Source: Clostridium lundense DSM 17049
GTDB lineage: Bacteria > Bacillota > Clostridia > Clostridiales > Clostridiaceae
Direction: 5' to 3'
NCBI RefSeq assembly: GCF_000619945.1
Contig: NZ_JHVC01000010.1
Span: forward strand, 91,058-155,057
Length of the DNA: 64,000 nucleotides
The notes below the pieces were generated by a model. It was not told the DNA's origin and did no database searches. It saw only the letters and a program-made list of their open reading frames with translations. The translations under genes were made by a program, and so were the position numbers. This document shows positions 45,579-55,456 of the stretch, piece by piece; position 1 is the first letter of the stretch; each line of letters opens with the position of its first letter.

Positions 45579-47631
45579 TGTTGATCCTCAAAAGTTAAGA
45601 GAGTTTTATATACGATCATTATCTGATTCATCAAATCCTACCCAAAAAGCTAGAGAACTTGCTGATAATTTATTTGCATTAGATTTGACAGTCTATTCTA
45701 ATGATTATACGTTGGATTCAATTATTTATTCTGCATTTGCAAAATCGCAGCTTGATGATGAAATATCTTTGCATCCAGAACAAATTGAAATTATTGAAAA
45801 AATAAAAGAGAATGATGCGTTAATAGTAAGTGCACCAACAAGCTTTGGGAAAACATTTTGTGTCTTTGAATATATAGCTCGGTATATGCCTAATAATATT
45901 GTTCTAATTGTTCCAACTTTAGCTTTAATAGAAGAATATATAAAAAAAATAATAAAAAAGTATCATAGATTGTTTTCAAAATATAAAATTCATACACACA
46001 TTGATGAAGAAAAAAAATATGATTTCGAGCAAAAAAATATATTTGTTATCACCCACGACAGAGTTGTTCAAGAAAGCGCATATAAAATGATTGAGCAAAT
46101 TGACTTTTTAGTTATTGATGAAGTATATAAACTTGAAAGTGACGAAAAAAATGATAGGGTTTTAGTCTTGAATATGGCATATTATCATTTAGCACAAAAA
46201 GCTAAAAAATATGTCTTATTAGCACCTTTTATAAAATCAGTAGAAGATATTGAACAACTTGACAAAAAGCCAGTATTTTACAATACATTATATTCCCCGG
46301 TTGTAAATGATGTAAAAACTATTAAGATATTAAGACATGAAGATAGATATGTTGAGTGTCAACGTTTATTAAAAGAAGTTATAACAGACAAAAAGACATT
46401 AATATATTTCCCTACAGTAACAGGAATATATAAATATGTAAATGAATTTGTTTCTAAAGAGCCTATTATTAATGATATTGACGAATCTGCAAAATACTTT
46501 TTGGAATGGGCAAGAGATGAAATTCATGAGGATTGGTGTGTTATCAAAGCAATGGAGAGAGGGTATCTTATACACAATGGACAGATACCAATTGGTACAA
46601 GAATGTTTCAATTAGATTTTTATGAAAGTAGTTCGATTTTCAATAGACTATTGTGTACTTCAACTTTGCTTGAAGGTGTAAATACTACAGCTCAAAGTAT
46701 AATAATTACAAAACCATCTAGGATGTCAGATAGAAATGATAATAATTCGGATTTTTCAGCTTTCGATTTTTATAACTTAGTTGGTAGAACAGGAAGGCTT
46801 AATAAACATTTTGTAGGAACTGCATATTATTTAAAGGCACCGACTGATCCAGAATATAATAAAATTGATGCAATAAAAAGTATAAAATTTGAATTGACAG
46901 ATGAAAGTAAAGATATAGACATTCAAAAAGGTAATATAATGGAACATCCAGATGTAATAGCTTTTCTTGAAGAGTTGGGAATTACAATAGATGATTACCT
47001 TACTAACATAGGCAGTAAACATAGGTTTGAAACTGTGAAAGCAATTTATTACAGATATAAAGAGAAAAAATATGAAATTTTAAGAGAGTTATTAGCGTTT
47101 TTAAACAACGAAAGGTATGGGAGATTAAATTTAATTAAGCATTTGTATTATGTTGCTGAAGGAAAGAATGATAACTATAGAGCTAATATTATAAACAACC
47201 TTTTAAATAGGAGTAGACCTAAAATTAAAACAATAGTCGATAATACCAAAAAATACTTTAAAAGTAAAGATATAGATAACGTAATATCAACTACGATAAA
47301 TATGAAAATGAGTTATATCGAGCACAATTTTTATACAAAGGTGATATTAATTAAATACTTTATGGAACTGGAATTAACCAATAAGTCTATAATAGAGGTT
47401 TTAAATAATAAAGTAATTAATACAATTGAGTATCTTTATTTTTCAACTTCAAAACAAAAGAAAATGTTACTTGATTTGGGAGTATATGAAAGAGATGTTG
47501 AATATATAATTAAAATTATCGGAGATGATTTTGAAGATACATTTGAACTCAAGAAAAGATTGGAAAAATATTTCGATATGCTTCAAGGAATAGGATTCGT
47601 ATCAAGATATGTGATTAAGAATATTTTTTAA
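45559..47631 (+). CDS. hamB: HamB-like superfamily 2 helicase of a Hachiman defence system
   Basis: This is a 690-residue SF2 helicase. Walker A is S-A-P-T-S-F-G-K-T (91-99), motif II is I-D-E-V-Y-K (186-191) with Tyr where DEAD/DEAH proteins have Asp or His, and motif VI is G-R-T-G-R (409-413). The C-terminal half (about 450-690) is helical and unrecognised. Its overlap with the DUF1837 gene makes a two-gene Hachiman-type operon; by family knowledge it senses damaged or invading DNA and restrains HamA. It has no membrane segments. Confidence 0.78.
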   Translation: MKLNQNSVDPQKLREFYIRSLSDSSNPTQKARELADNLFALDLTVYSNDYTLDSIIYSAFAKSQLDDEISLHPEQIEIIEKIKENDALIVSAPTSFGKTFCVFEYIARYMPNNIVLIVPTLALIEEYIKKIIKKYHRLFSKYKIHTHIDEEKKYDFEQKNIFVITHDRVVQESAYKMIEQIDFLVIDEVYKLESDEKNDRVLVLNMAYYHLAQKAKKYVLLAPFIKSVEDIEQLDKKPVFYNTLYSPVVNDVKTIKILRHEDRYVECQRLLKEVITDKKTLIYFPTVTGIYKYVNEFVSKEPIINDIDESAKYFLEWARDEIHEDWCVIKAMERGYLIHNGQIPIGTRMFQLDFYESSSIFNRLLCTSTLLEGVNTTAQSIIITKPSRMSDRNDNNSDFSAFDFYNLVGRTGRLNKHFVGTAYYLKAPTDPEYNKIDAIKSIKFELTDESKDIDIQKGNIMEHPDVIAFLEELGITIDDYLTNIGSKHRFETVKAIYYRYKEKKYEILRELLAFLNNERYGRLNLIKHLYYVAEGKNDNYRANIINNLLNRSRPKIKTIVDNTKKYFKSKDIDNVISTTINMKMSYIEHNFYTKVILIKYFMELELTNKSIIEVLNNKVINTIEYLYFSTSKQKKMLLDLGVYERDVEYIIKIIGDDFEDTFELKKRLEKYFDMLQGIGFVSRYVIKNIF

Positions 47632-47651
47632 TATTTAAAGTAAGGGCATAA

Positions 47652-47690
47652 AAAGACTATAAAAACTTAAACATAACTTATAGCCTTTAT
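47652..47690. terminator. Bidirectional terminator between hamB and the XRE gene
   Basis: An 11-bp stem with one mismatch (47652-47662 with 47678-47688) lies between the convergent genes, with A-rich and T-rich flanks on both strands. Confidence 0.65.
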
Positions 47691-47694
47691 ATAA

Positions 47695-47910
47695 TTAAAT
47701 TTTTTCCCCATCCTCAAAAATAAAATATCCTTCAAACCTGCATCCAAGAGCTTCAGCAATTTGCTGGAGCTCTTTTTCTGAGAAATTATCACGTGATAGT
47801 TTATTGGATAAATTTTGATTAGTTGTTCCAATTAATCTTGCCAGCTCCGATATAGTAATATTTTTTCTTTTTATTAAAATACGAATTTTTTCACCCATAG
47901 TTAATTGCAT
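47695..47910 (-). CDS. XRE-family helix-turn-helix regulator
   Basis: This small 71-residue protein consists almost entirely of a Cro/CI-type HTH (about 5-60, with I-S-E-L-A-R-L-I-G-T-T-N-Q-N-L-S). The C terminus is a short tail ending F-E-D-G-E-K-I. I prefer the ATG at 47910, placed just after GGATGGTGA; one at 47922 overlaps that site. It is divergent from parA, with palindromes between, so it likely represses the parA operon and itself. It converges on hamB. Confidence 0.85.
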   Translation of the reverse strand: MQLTMGEKIRILIKRKNITISELARLIGTTNQNLSNKLSRDNFSEKELQQIAEALGCRFEGYFIFEDGEKI

Positions 47911-48007
47911 GTGATTCACCATCCTTAAATTTAAATATACACTTTTTAATGTGAATTTTCAATAATAATAAAAATAATTGATAAAAACAAAAGATTCTTC
48001 TTGAATA

Positions 48008-48027
48008 ATTACATTTATAAGTGTAAT
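48008..48027. promoter_or_regulatory. Palindrome in the XRE-parA divergent region
   Basis: ATTACATTTATAAGTGTAAT is a near-perfect 20-base palindrome midway between the divergent XRE and parA genes. Related half-sites (AATGTGAA near 47948, AGTGTGAA near 48041) flank it. It is a candidate operator for the XRE protein. Confidence 0.45.
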
Positions 48028-48091
48028 ATTAAATTAAATAGTGTGAATTAGAAAAACAGGAAAAATAAATTTATAAAGGTGGATGGTAAAA

Positions 48092-48877
48092 ATGTGTAAA
48101 AGTAAAGTAATTTCTATCGTGAATCAAAAAGGAGGTGTAGCGAAAACCGTAACAACTTTAAACTTAGGATATGCATTAGCAGAAATGGGAAAGAAGGTAT
48201 TGCTTATAGATTTCGATCCGCAGAGCAGCTTAACAGTATGCTTTGGTTATGATAATACGGACAGTATAAAAACAACAATATATAATCTTATGGCACTGGC
48301 TATTGAGGAAAAAAACTTACCTAAAAAGGAAGAGTATATTATTTCAACAGGAAACATTGATATTATTCCTTGTAGCTTAGAGTTATCAGCAATTGAAATA
48401 GCCCTTGTTAATGTTATGAGCAGAGAATTGGTTTTAAAATCTATAGTTGATGAAGTGAAAACTGATTATGATTACGTTATTATTGATTGTTCTCCATCAC
48501 TTGGAATGCTTACTATAAATGCTCTTGCAGCTTGTGATAGTGTTATTATTCCTGTTACTCCTCAATATCTTTCAGCTAAAGGATTGGAGTTACTTCTTAG
48601 GAATATTATAAGAGTTAAAAAGAGAATAAATCCTAATATTGAGGTTGATGGGATACTTCTTACAATGTATGCAGAAAGAATGAAGTTATCAAAGGAAGTG
48701 TTAGCAATAATTCAGGATGCTTATGGAAGCAGAATAAATATTTTTCAGAATAAGATACCAACTTCAGTTAAGGTTGGCGAGGCTAATATGAAAAGTAAGA
48801 GTACCATAGAATATGATTCTAAAAATAAAGTATCCATTGCATATAGAGAATTTGCTAAGGAGGTGGCTGCAATATGA
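48092..48877 (+). CDS. parA: ParA-family ATPase
   Basis: This 261-residue deviant Walker ATPase starts M-C-K-S-K-V-I-S-I-V-N-Q and carries K-G-G-V-A-K-T (13-19) and the Walker B-like V-I-I-D-C-S-P. ParA proteins move DNA by ATP-driven patterning on the nucleoid. The ATG at 48092 has AAAGGTGGA eight bases upstream; an ATG at 48083 overlaps that site. It overlaps parB by 4 bases. In an integrative element this suggests a circular, possibly replicating stage that must be maintained. Confidence 0.93.
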   Translation: MCKSKVISIVNQKGGVAKTVTTLNLGYALAEMGKKVLLIDFDPQSSLTVCFGYDNTDSIKTTIYNLMALAIEEKNLPKKEEYIISTGNIDIIPCSLELSAIEIALVNVMSRELVLKSIVDEVKTDYDYVIIDCSPSLGMLTINALAACDSVIIPVTPQYLSAKGLELLLRNIIRVKKRINPNIEVDGILLTMYAERMKLSKEVLAIIQDAYGSRINIFQNKIPTSVKVGEANMKSKSTIEYDSKNKVSIAYREFAKEVAAI

Positions 48878-49863
48878 GTGAGAGAAAGTTAATGAGCTTA
48901 GATGATATGTTTGGAGATATCTCATCTGAAAAAGAAACTAATTCAGGAATAGCAGAGATTGAAATAGAAAAACTTGTGCCTTTTAGTAATCACCCTTTTA
49001 AGCTGTATGAAGGTGAAAGATTAAATGATATGATAGAAAGTATTAAGGAGTTTGGAGTTATAGTACCTATAGTTATAAGACCTATAGGTACAAGCTATCA
49101 GATCCTATCTGGTCACAATAGAGTAAATGCTGCAAAACTTGCAGGAATACTTAAAGTACCAGCAGTTATTAAGGAAGGACTTACTGAAGATGAAGCTACT
49201 TTAATTGTTACTGAAACAAATACAATGCAAAGATCATTTTCAGATTTACTTCATTCAGAAAGAGCTGCAATTATTTTTACAAGGCACAAAGCTATGGCTA
49301 ATCAAGGAATTAGAAATGACCTATTAAATGAGATAGAAAGACTTTCTAAATCCAATGAAATCAAGGAAGATGCAACCTTTTCCCCATTGGGGAAAAAGTT
49401 AAGAACCCACGAAGAAATAGGTGAAACTTATAAACTTTCTAAAAATTCTATAGCAAGATATTTAAGAATCTTCAAGTTAATAGATGAAATAAAAGAATTT
49501 ATAGATAAAGAGGAAATATCTATAAGAGCAGGTGTAGATTTATCATATTTATCAGAAGAACATCAAAATATGATTGTAGAAATTACAACAGAAAATAATT
49601 ATAAATTAGACATGAAAAAAGCCGAAGTACTTAGGGATTATTCAGAGAAAGGGAAACTGAATGAAGAAACAGCTTATTCAATTCTTTCAGGAGAACTTAA
49701 CAAGAAAACAAAATCAAATAAACCTACTGCTATAAAATTGAAGCCAAAATTGATAAGCAAATATTTTGCACCAGAAGTTAAACAGCCAGAGATTGAAGAG
49801 ATTATTGATAAGGCTTTAAAACTATATTTTGAAACACAGGGGAAGGAGGTACTTGATGAGTAG
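48874..49863 (+). CDS. parB: ParB/Spo0J-family protein
   Basis: This 329-residue protein has the N-terminal ParB/Srx CTP-binding fold (I-E-K-L-V-P-F-S-N-H-P-F near 30, and L-S-G-H-N-R near 84), a helix-turn-helix region in the middle (T-Y-K-L-S-K-N-S-I-A-R-Y) and a C-terminal region ending in acidic residues. It overlaps parA by 4 bases and the next gene by 8, so the three are one coupled operon. No nearby parS was identified. Confidence 0.92.
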   Translation: MSERKLMSLDDMFGDISSEKETNSGIAEIEIEKLVPFSNHPFKLYEGERLNDMIESIKEFGVIVPIVIRPIGTSYQILSGHNRVNAAKLAGILKVPAVIKEGLTEDEATLIVTETNTMQRSFSDLLHSERAAIIFTRHKAMANQGIRNDLLNEIERLSKSNEIKEDATFSPLGKKLRTHEEIGETYKLSKNSIARYLRIFKLIDEIKEFIDKEEISIRAGVDLSYLSEEHQNMIVEITTENNYKLDMKKAEVLRDYSEKGKLNEETAYSILSGELNKKTKSNKPTAIKLKPKLISKYFAPEVKQPEIEEIIDKALKLYFETQGKEVLDE

Positions 49864-52800
49864 AATAACAGAGGTAAGAGAAATCTACGAAAAAGTAACA
49901 AGAATAGTTACAAGCAATAAAAAGGAGTGGAAAGAGTTCTTAGACTTTGCAGCAAAAATTTATAAATATAACTTTGATAATGCAGTTTTAATTTATGCTC
50001 AAAGACCTGATTCAACAATGGTTGCTACTATGGAAATTTGGAATAAAAAAATAGGAAGATATGTAAACAGGGGAACAAGAAGCATAGCAGTCTTTGATAC
50101 CTCAATGCCAACTCTTAAGTTAACCTATTTATTTGATATTAAAGACACTAATGGAGAACCTCATACCATTCCTAAGCTATGGAAGTTAAGTGATGCTATT
50201 TGTGAAAAACTTTTAGAAAGTATAAATGAAAAATATGAGTTAAATTGTAGTTCTATTGAAGAATTGATATTACAGCTTACAGATATTAAGGTTAATGAAA
50301 GCTTTGATAATATTTTAGAAGGCTATGAACAGGATATTAAAGAAACGTGGCTTGAAAGTTTACCAGAAGAAGGGTTTATAAGTTGTTTTACTCAAACTAT
50401 TCTTGAAAGTATAAATTACATGGTGGGAAAAAGATGTGGAATAGAAGCTTCAAACTTTTACAATGAAAATAGCTTTAGAGTAATAAATCATTTTAATATG
50501 CTGCCATTAACTTTTAGACTTGGAAATTCTGTATGCAATATATCTCAGCAAATTCTTAGAGAATTTGAAAGTGAAATAGTAAAAATAATAAGAGAGCAAA
50601 GGAGCGAAAAAAGTTATGAAAGAGAACTTAAACTTAAGTTACAAGGAGATAGACGGAATATTTTATCCAGAGATACAAATATCCAAGGACAAGGAAGTGG
50701 ATCAGAAACCCTTAGGGAAGTACGGACAGATGGCAATGAATTATCTAAAGGAGAATCATCACAGCAGATACAGCTTACTTCTAGCACAAGGGGAACTGAT
50801 GGAGAAAATGCATCAGGTGAACGAGGAAGCTTATCAGAGGCTGGAAGTATTAATGGAGCAAATGCTGAAAACAGATCCAATAATGAATCCAGAGAATACA
50901 ACGGAGAGCTTCAAGCACAGGAAGAGAATAAAGGAAATAGCAGAGGAGATAGTTCTTCACGAAATAGTGTACAAAGTGAGATAAAGCAAATAGATATTTT
51001 TGAGTCACAAAAAAGTGGCTCTTTTTTAATGCCTGAAAATATTAATGAAACAATTAAAACTGAAAAAATAAACAATAATAAGCAAGAAAAAAGTGAAACT
51101 ACTAATATTGAAGATATTCAAGATAAAATCTATGAACAGGTTATTTATAAAATAAAAGCACTAAATACTGATTATCATAAAAGCTTAGAATTTGATGAAA
51201 CTCTAGAAAAGAATCTTTACTCAAAGACTTTGCAAAATATATCAAACTTTATTACAAGTCAAATAGCATTAGAAGAAGTAAATATAGGAAGTAAGTTAGA
51301 AAATATTCAAAATGCAATTAATAACATAATAAAGGATATTAGCTTTAATGATATGGAGATTAATGCAGCTGTAAATAAAATAAACTCCTTAATAAATACA
51401 GAAGGTAGCGTTACAAATAAAAATTCAACTTGGGAAGATTATAAAAATAAAGCCATAGAAAATTATGAAACTAATATTTTAGGGTGGCTAAATAACAATG
51501 AAGTTAATAGAAAATCTGAATCTAAAGAAAAAACAAATGCAAAAGAAAAAGATGAGAAAATAAACTACAGCTATAGTCCAGAAGATGAAATTGGAGTTGG
51601 AGGACTTAAAACTAAATTTAGAAACAATATAGAAGCTATTAAAGCTTTAAAGGTTATTGAAGAAGAAAATAGATTGGCAACACCAGAAGAACAAAAAATA
51701 CTTGCTAAATACGTAGGATGGGGAGGTATGGCTCAAGCCTTTGATATTAATAGTACAGGATGGAATAGTGAATATACAGAGCTAAAGGCACTACTTACTC
51801 CTGAGGAATATGTATCTGCAAGAGCGTCTACACCTAATGCTCATTACACTTCACCTACAGTAATTGAAGGAATTTATAAGGCGCTTGAAAGCTTTGGGGT
51901 TAAAACAGGAAATATATTAGAACCTTCCATGGGAGTTGGAAATTTCTTTTCTATGCTTCCAGACAGCATGAAAGATTCTAAGCTATATGGAGTGGAGCTT
52001 GATGATATTTCAGGAAGAATAGCAAAGCAGCTCTATCAAAAGGCGAATATTAAAATACAAGGCTTTGAAGAAAATAACTATCCAGATAATTTCTTTGATG
52101 TTGCTATAGGTAATGTTCCCTTTGGAGATTATAAACTTCATGATCCTAAATATGATAAATATAATTTTTTAATACACGATTACTTTTTTGCTAAAGCTTT
52201 AGATAAAGTAAGACCAGGTGGAATTATAGCTTTTATAACTTCTAAAGGTACTATGGATAAAGAAAACAATAGTGTAAGAAAGTATATTGCAGAAAGAGCA
52301 GAACTAATTGGAGCTATAAGACTTCCTAATACTGCCTTTAAATCAAATGCCAATACAGATGTTACAGCGGATATTATATTTCTTCAAAAGAGAGAAAGGC
52401 TACAGGTTGTAGAAGAAAATTGGCTTCATGTTGCAAAAACAGAAGATGGAGTGCCTATAAATGAATATTTTCTTGATAATCCAGAAATGCTTCTTGGAAA
52501 GATGGTTTTTGACCAGAGAATGTTTGGTGAAGGCAGTAAATACACAACCTTAGTTAATGATGATGAAAATTTTGATTTAAGTGAAGCTTTAGCTAAAGCA
52601 GTTCAAAATCTAAATGCTAATATAGTAAGTTTTGAAAGAGAAGAAGATACTGCGAAAGATTTTATTCCTGCTGATCCTAATGTTAGAAATTATACCTATA
52701 CCTTTATAGATAACCAGCTTTATTATAGAGAAAATGCTGTAATGAGAAAGATTGAAGCTTCAGGAAAGATTTTAGAGAGAATAAAGGGACTTCATGCTAT

Positions 52801-55456
52801 AAGGGAAATCACTAGAGAAATAATAGATATTCAAACAAATGGATGCACCCAAGAAGAGTTAAAAGAAAAGCAGGAAATATTGAATAAAAGGTATGATACA
52901 TTTGTTAAAAATTATGGATATATAACAGCAAGAACTAATAATACAGCATTTAGAGATGACAATGATTATCCTCTCTTATGTTCTCTTGAAGCAGTAGATG
53001 AAAACAAAAATGTTACTAAAGCTGATATGTTTACTAAACAAACTATAAGGTCTCAGATAAAGATAACAGAAGTTGATACAGCCATTGAAGCTCTTACTGT
53101 AAGTCTAAATGAAAAAGGAACAGTAGACTTATCGCTAATGTTAGAAATTTATGATAGCACAAGAGAGAACATTATAAATGAACTTAAGGGTTTAATATTC
53201 TTAAATCCTGAAAAATATAATAAAGATGATTTACTTCAAGGCTGGGAAACTCAAGATGAATATTTAAGCGGTAATGTAAGGCAGAAATTAAAATTGGCAA
53301 AGCTTTATGCTGAAACTAATCCAGAGCTTTTTACACAAAATGTAGAAGCCTTAGAAAAAGTTCAGCCAGTAAATTTAGAGGCTAGTGAAATTGACATAAG
53401 GCTTGGAACAACATGGATTGAAGAAGGAGATATAGAAAAATTTATTTATGAAACCTTAGGAACTCCTAAGTATGCACAAAACTCAGGTTCTCGTTATAGC
53501 AGCAATGAAATAAAAGTTCATTATAATAATTTTAATGCATCTTGGGTTATTGAAAACAAAGGTATAGATGGTTATTCCGTGGCAGCAACAGAAACCTTTG
53601 GAACTAAAAGGCTTAATGCTTACTATATTGTTGAAGAAACTTTAAACCTTAGAACAGTTACTGTAAAAGACAGAATAGAAGAAGGCGATACTGTAAGATA
53701 TGTAATTAATCAAAAGGAAACTATGCTTGCTAGAGAAAAACAAAATCAGATTAAGGAAGAATTTAAGAACTGGATATTCAGAGATCCTGACAGAAGAAAG
53801 AAGTATGTTGAATTCTATAATGAAAACTTTAATAACATAAGGCTTAGAGAGTATGATGGGAGTCATTTAACTTTCCCTGGAATGAATCCAGATATTAAAC
53901 TTAGACAGCATCAAGTAAATGCTATAGCTAGAATTTTATATGGTGGAAGTACCCTTCTTGCTCATTGTGTTGGTGCTGGAAAGAGCTTTGAAATGATAGC
54001 AAGTGCAATGGAGCTTAAAAGACTAGGGCTTTCTAAGAAAAACATATTTGTAGTGCCTAATCATTTAACAGAGCAGATGGGAGCAGAATTTTTAAGATTA
54101 TATCCATCAGCTAATATTTTAGTTACTACAAAGAAAGACTTTGAAAAGCAAAACAGAAGAAGGTTTGTAAGTAGAATTGCTACAGGCGCTTATGATGCAA
54201 TAATTATAGGTCATACGCAATTTGAAAAAATACCAATTTCAAAGGAAAGACAAGAAAGAATGTTAAACTATCAAATTGAGCAAATGACCTATGCCATAGA
54301 AGCTACTAAAAGAGAGCGAGGAGAAAACTGGTCTATAAAGCAGATGGAGAAATTTAAAAAGAGTTTAGAGAGTGAACTTAAAAAACTTCTTGATGAATCA
54401 AGAAAGGATGATGTTATAAACTTTGAAGAGCTTGGTATTGACACTATGTTTGTAGATGAAGCACATTATTATAAAAACTGTGCAGTATTTTCTAAAATGA
54501 GAAATGTGGCTGGAATATCCAATACAAGAGCTAAAAAAGCCAGTGATATGCTTATGAAATGCCAATATATCCATGAGATAAATGAAGGCAGGGGAGTAAT
54601 ATTTGCTACAGGAACTCCTATTTCAAATTCTATGACAGAAATGTATGTAATGCAAAGATATCTTCAAAATCATGAACTGGAAAGGCGAGGAATACAGCAT
54701 TTTGATGCTTGGGCAGCTAGCTTTGGTGAAGTGGTTTCCTCATTAGAACTTGCTCCAGAAGGTACAGGTTATAGGTTTAGAAGCAGGTTTTCAAAGTTTA
54801 CAAACCTTCCAGAGCTTATGACCTTATTTAAAAATATAGCAGATGTTCAAACTTCAGATATGTTAAAGCTTCCAGTGCCAAAACTTAAAGATGATAAATA
54901 TATTTTAGTATCTTCAGAGCCAAGTGAGTTTATAAAACATGAAATGGAAAACTATGTTGAAAGAGCTGAAAGAATTAGAAATGGCATGGTTGATCCTTCT
55001 GTAGATAATATGCTTAAGATAACTAATGAAGCAAGACTTTTGGGAACTGATCCAAGGCTTATCAATAAAGAAGCAATAAATGAGACAGATTCAAAGGTTA
55101 ATAAGTGCATTGAAAATATTTATGAAGAATATAAAAAATCAGAAAGTATAAAAGGAACTCAAATAGTATTTTGTGATGTTGGAACGCCTAATTCAGATGG
55201 GCGTTTTTCTGTTTATGATTCAATTAAAGCAGAACTAATAAATAAAGGAATTCCTGAAAATGAAATATGTTTTATCCACGATGCTAAAAATGAAATACAA
55301 CGTGAAGAAATATTTTCTGATATGAGGTCCGGAAATAAAAGAATAATTATAGGAAGTACACCTAAAATGGGAACTGGAACTAATATTCAAGACAGACTAA
55401 TTGCACTTCATCATTTAGATTGTCCCTATAGGCCAAGTGAAGTAGGACAGACTTAA
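49856..55456 (+). CDS. Large N6-adenine methylase/SNF2-type helicase protein of mobile elements, C-terminally truncated
   Basis: This 1866-residue protein belongs to the very large methylase-helicase family of clostridial conjugative elements. An N-terminal domain (about 1-250) is followed by a low-complexity linker (254-376), a methylase domain (SAM motif L-E-P-S-M-G-V-G near 688, then G-N-V-P-F), and an SF2 helicase (Walker A G-A-G-K-S near 1372, D-E-A-H near 1533). It stops at Y-R-P-S-E-V, just before the motif VI (normally Q-R-x-G-R) expected in the family. ATG 49856 follows AAGGAGG. Helicase activity is probably lost; the methylase may remain. The linker overlaps tnpV in another frame. 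Confidence 0.85.
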   Translation: MSRITEVREIYEKVTRIVTSNKKEWKEFLDFAAKIYKYNFDNAVLIYAQRPDSTMVATMEIWNKKIGRYVNRGTRSIAVFDTSMPTLKLTYLFDIKDTNGEPHTIPKLWKLSDAICEKLLESINEKYELNCSSIEELILQLTDIKVNESFDNILEGYEQDIKETWLESLPEEGFISCFTQTILESINYMVGKRCGIEASNFYNENSFRVINHFNMLPLTFRLGNSVCNISQQILREFESEIVKIIREQRSEKSYERELKLKLQGDRRNILSRDTNIQGQGSGSETLREVRTDGNELSKGESSQQIQLTSSTRGTDGENASGERGSLSEAGSINGANAENRSNNESREYNGELQAQEENKGNSRGDSSSRNSVQSEIKQIDIFESQKSGSFLMPENINETIKTEKINNNKQEKSETTNIEDIQDKIYEQVIYKIKALNTDYHKSLEFDETLEKNLYSKTLQNISNFITSQIALEEVNIGSKLENIQNAINNIIKDISFNDMEINAAVNKINSLINTEGSVTNKNSTWEDYKNKAIENYETNILGWLNNNEVNRKSESKEKTNAKEKDEKINYSYSPEDEIGVGGLKTKFRNNIEAIKALKVIEEENRLATPEEQKILAKYVGWGGMAQAFDINSTGWNSEYTELKALLTPEEYVSARASTPNAHYTSPTVIEGIYKALESFGVKTGNILEPSMGVGNFFSMLPDSMKDSKLYGVELDDISGRIAKQLYQKANIKIQGFEENNYPDNFFDVAIGNVPFGDYKLHDPKYDKYNFLIHDYFFAKALDKVRPGGIIAFITSKGTMDKENNSVRKYIAERAELIGAIRLPNTAFKSNANTDVTADIIFLQKRERLQVVEENWLHVAKTEDGVPINEYFLDNPEMLLGKMVFDQRMFGEGSKYTTLVNDDENFDLSEALAKAVQNLNANIVSFEREEDTAKDFIPADPNVRNYTYTFIDNQLYYRENAVMRKIEASGKILERIKGLHAIREITREIIDIQTNGCTQEELKEKQEILNKRYDTFVKNYGYITARTNNTAFRDDNDYPLLCSLEAVDENKNVTKADMFTKQTIRSQIKITEVDTAIEALTVSLNEKGTVDLSLMLEIYDSTRENIINELKGLIFLNPEKYNKDDLLQGWETQDEYLSGNVRQKLKLAKLYAETNPELFTQNVEALEKVQPVNLEASEIDIRLGTTWIEEGDIEKFIYETLGTPKYAQNSGSRYSSNEIKVHYNNFNASWVIENKGIDGYSVAATETFGTKRLNAYYIVEETLNLRTVTVKDRIEEGDTVRYVINQKETMLAREKQNQIKEEFKNWIFRDPDRRKKYVEFYNENFNNIRLREYDGSHLTFPGMNPDIKLRQHQVNAIARILYGGSTLLAHCVGAGKSFEMIASAMELKRLGLSKKNIFVVPNHLTEQMGAEFLRLYPSANILVTTKKDFEKQNRRRFVSRIATGAYDAIIIGHTQFEKIPISKERQERMLNYQIEQMTYAIEATKRERGENWSIKQMEKFKKSLESELKKLLDESRKDDVINFEELGIDTMFVDEAHYYKNCAVFSKMRNVAGISNTRAKKASDMLMKCQYIHEINEGRGVIFATGTPISNSMTEMYVMQRYLQNHELERRGIQHFDAWAASFGEVVSSLELAPEGTGYRFRSRFSKFTNLPELMTLFKNIADVQTSDMLKLPVPKLKDDKYILVSSEPSEFIKHEMENYVERAERIRNGMVDPSVDNMLKITNEARLLGTDPRLINKEAINETDSKVNKCIENIYEEYKKSESIKGTQIVFCDVGTPNSDGRFSVYDSIKAELINKGIPENEICFIHDAKNEIQREEIFSDMRSGNKRIIIGSTPKMGTGTNIQDRLIALHHLDCPYRPSEVGQT
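50616..50984 (+). CDS. tnpV: TnpV family protein, nested in the +1 frame of the methylase/helicase gene
   Basis: This 122-residue protein resembles transposon-encoded TnpV over its full length: an N-terminal strand pair, P-L-G-K-Y-G (GKYG at 34-37), Y-L-K-E (43-46), a central helix with L-L-L-A-Q-G-E-L, and the terminal A-E-E-I-V-L-H-E-I-V-Y (109-119). AAAGGAGCG lies 10 bases before its ATG. TnpV from Tn4451 has been compared to excisionases. The whole gene lies inside the much larger gene, +1 frame. Third positions in this frame are about half G/C, because the host frame, with normal A/T-ending codons, constrains them. Either it is truly dual-coding, or it is a relic frame kept by chance; the full-length motif match favours the former. 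Confidence 0.65.
   Translation: MKENLNLSYKEIDGIFYPEIQISKDKEVDQKPLGKYGQMAMNYLKENHHSRYSLLLAQGELMEKMHQVNEEAYQRLEVLMEQMLKTDPIMNPENTTESFKHRKRIKEIAEEIVLHEIVYKVR

Noticed and set aside
50614..50901. - strand frame in the tnpV/linker region
   Set aside because: Translation is Ser/Leu/Pro-rich without family features; a third coding frame there is not supported.
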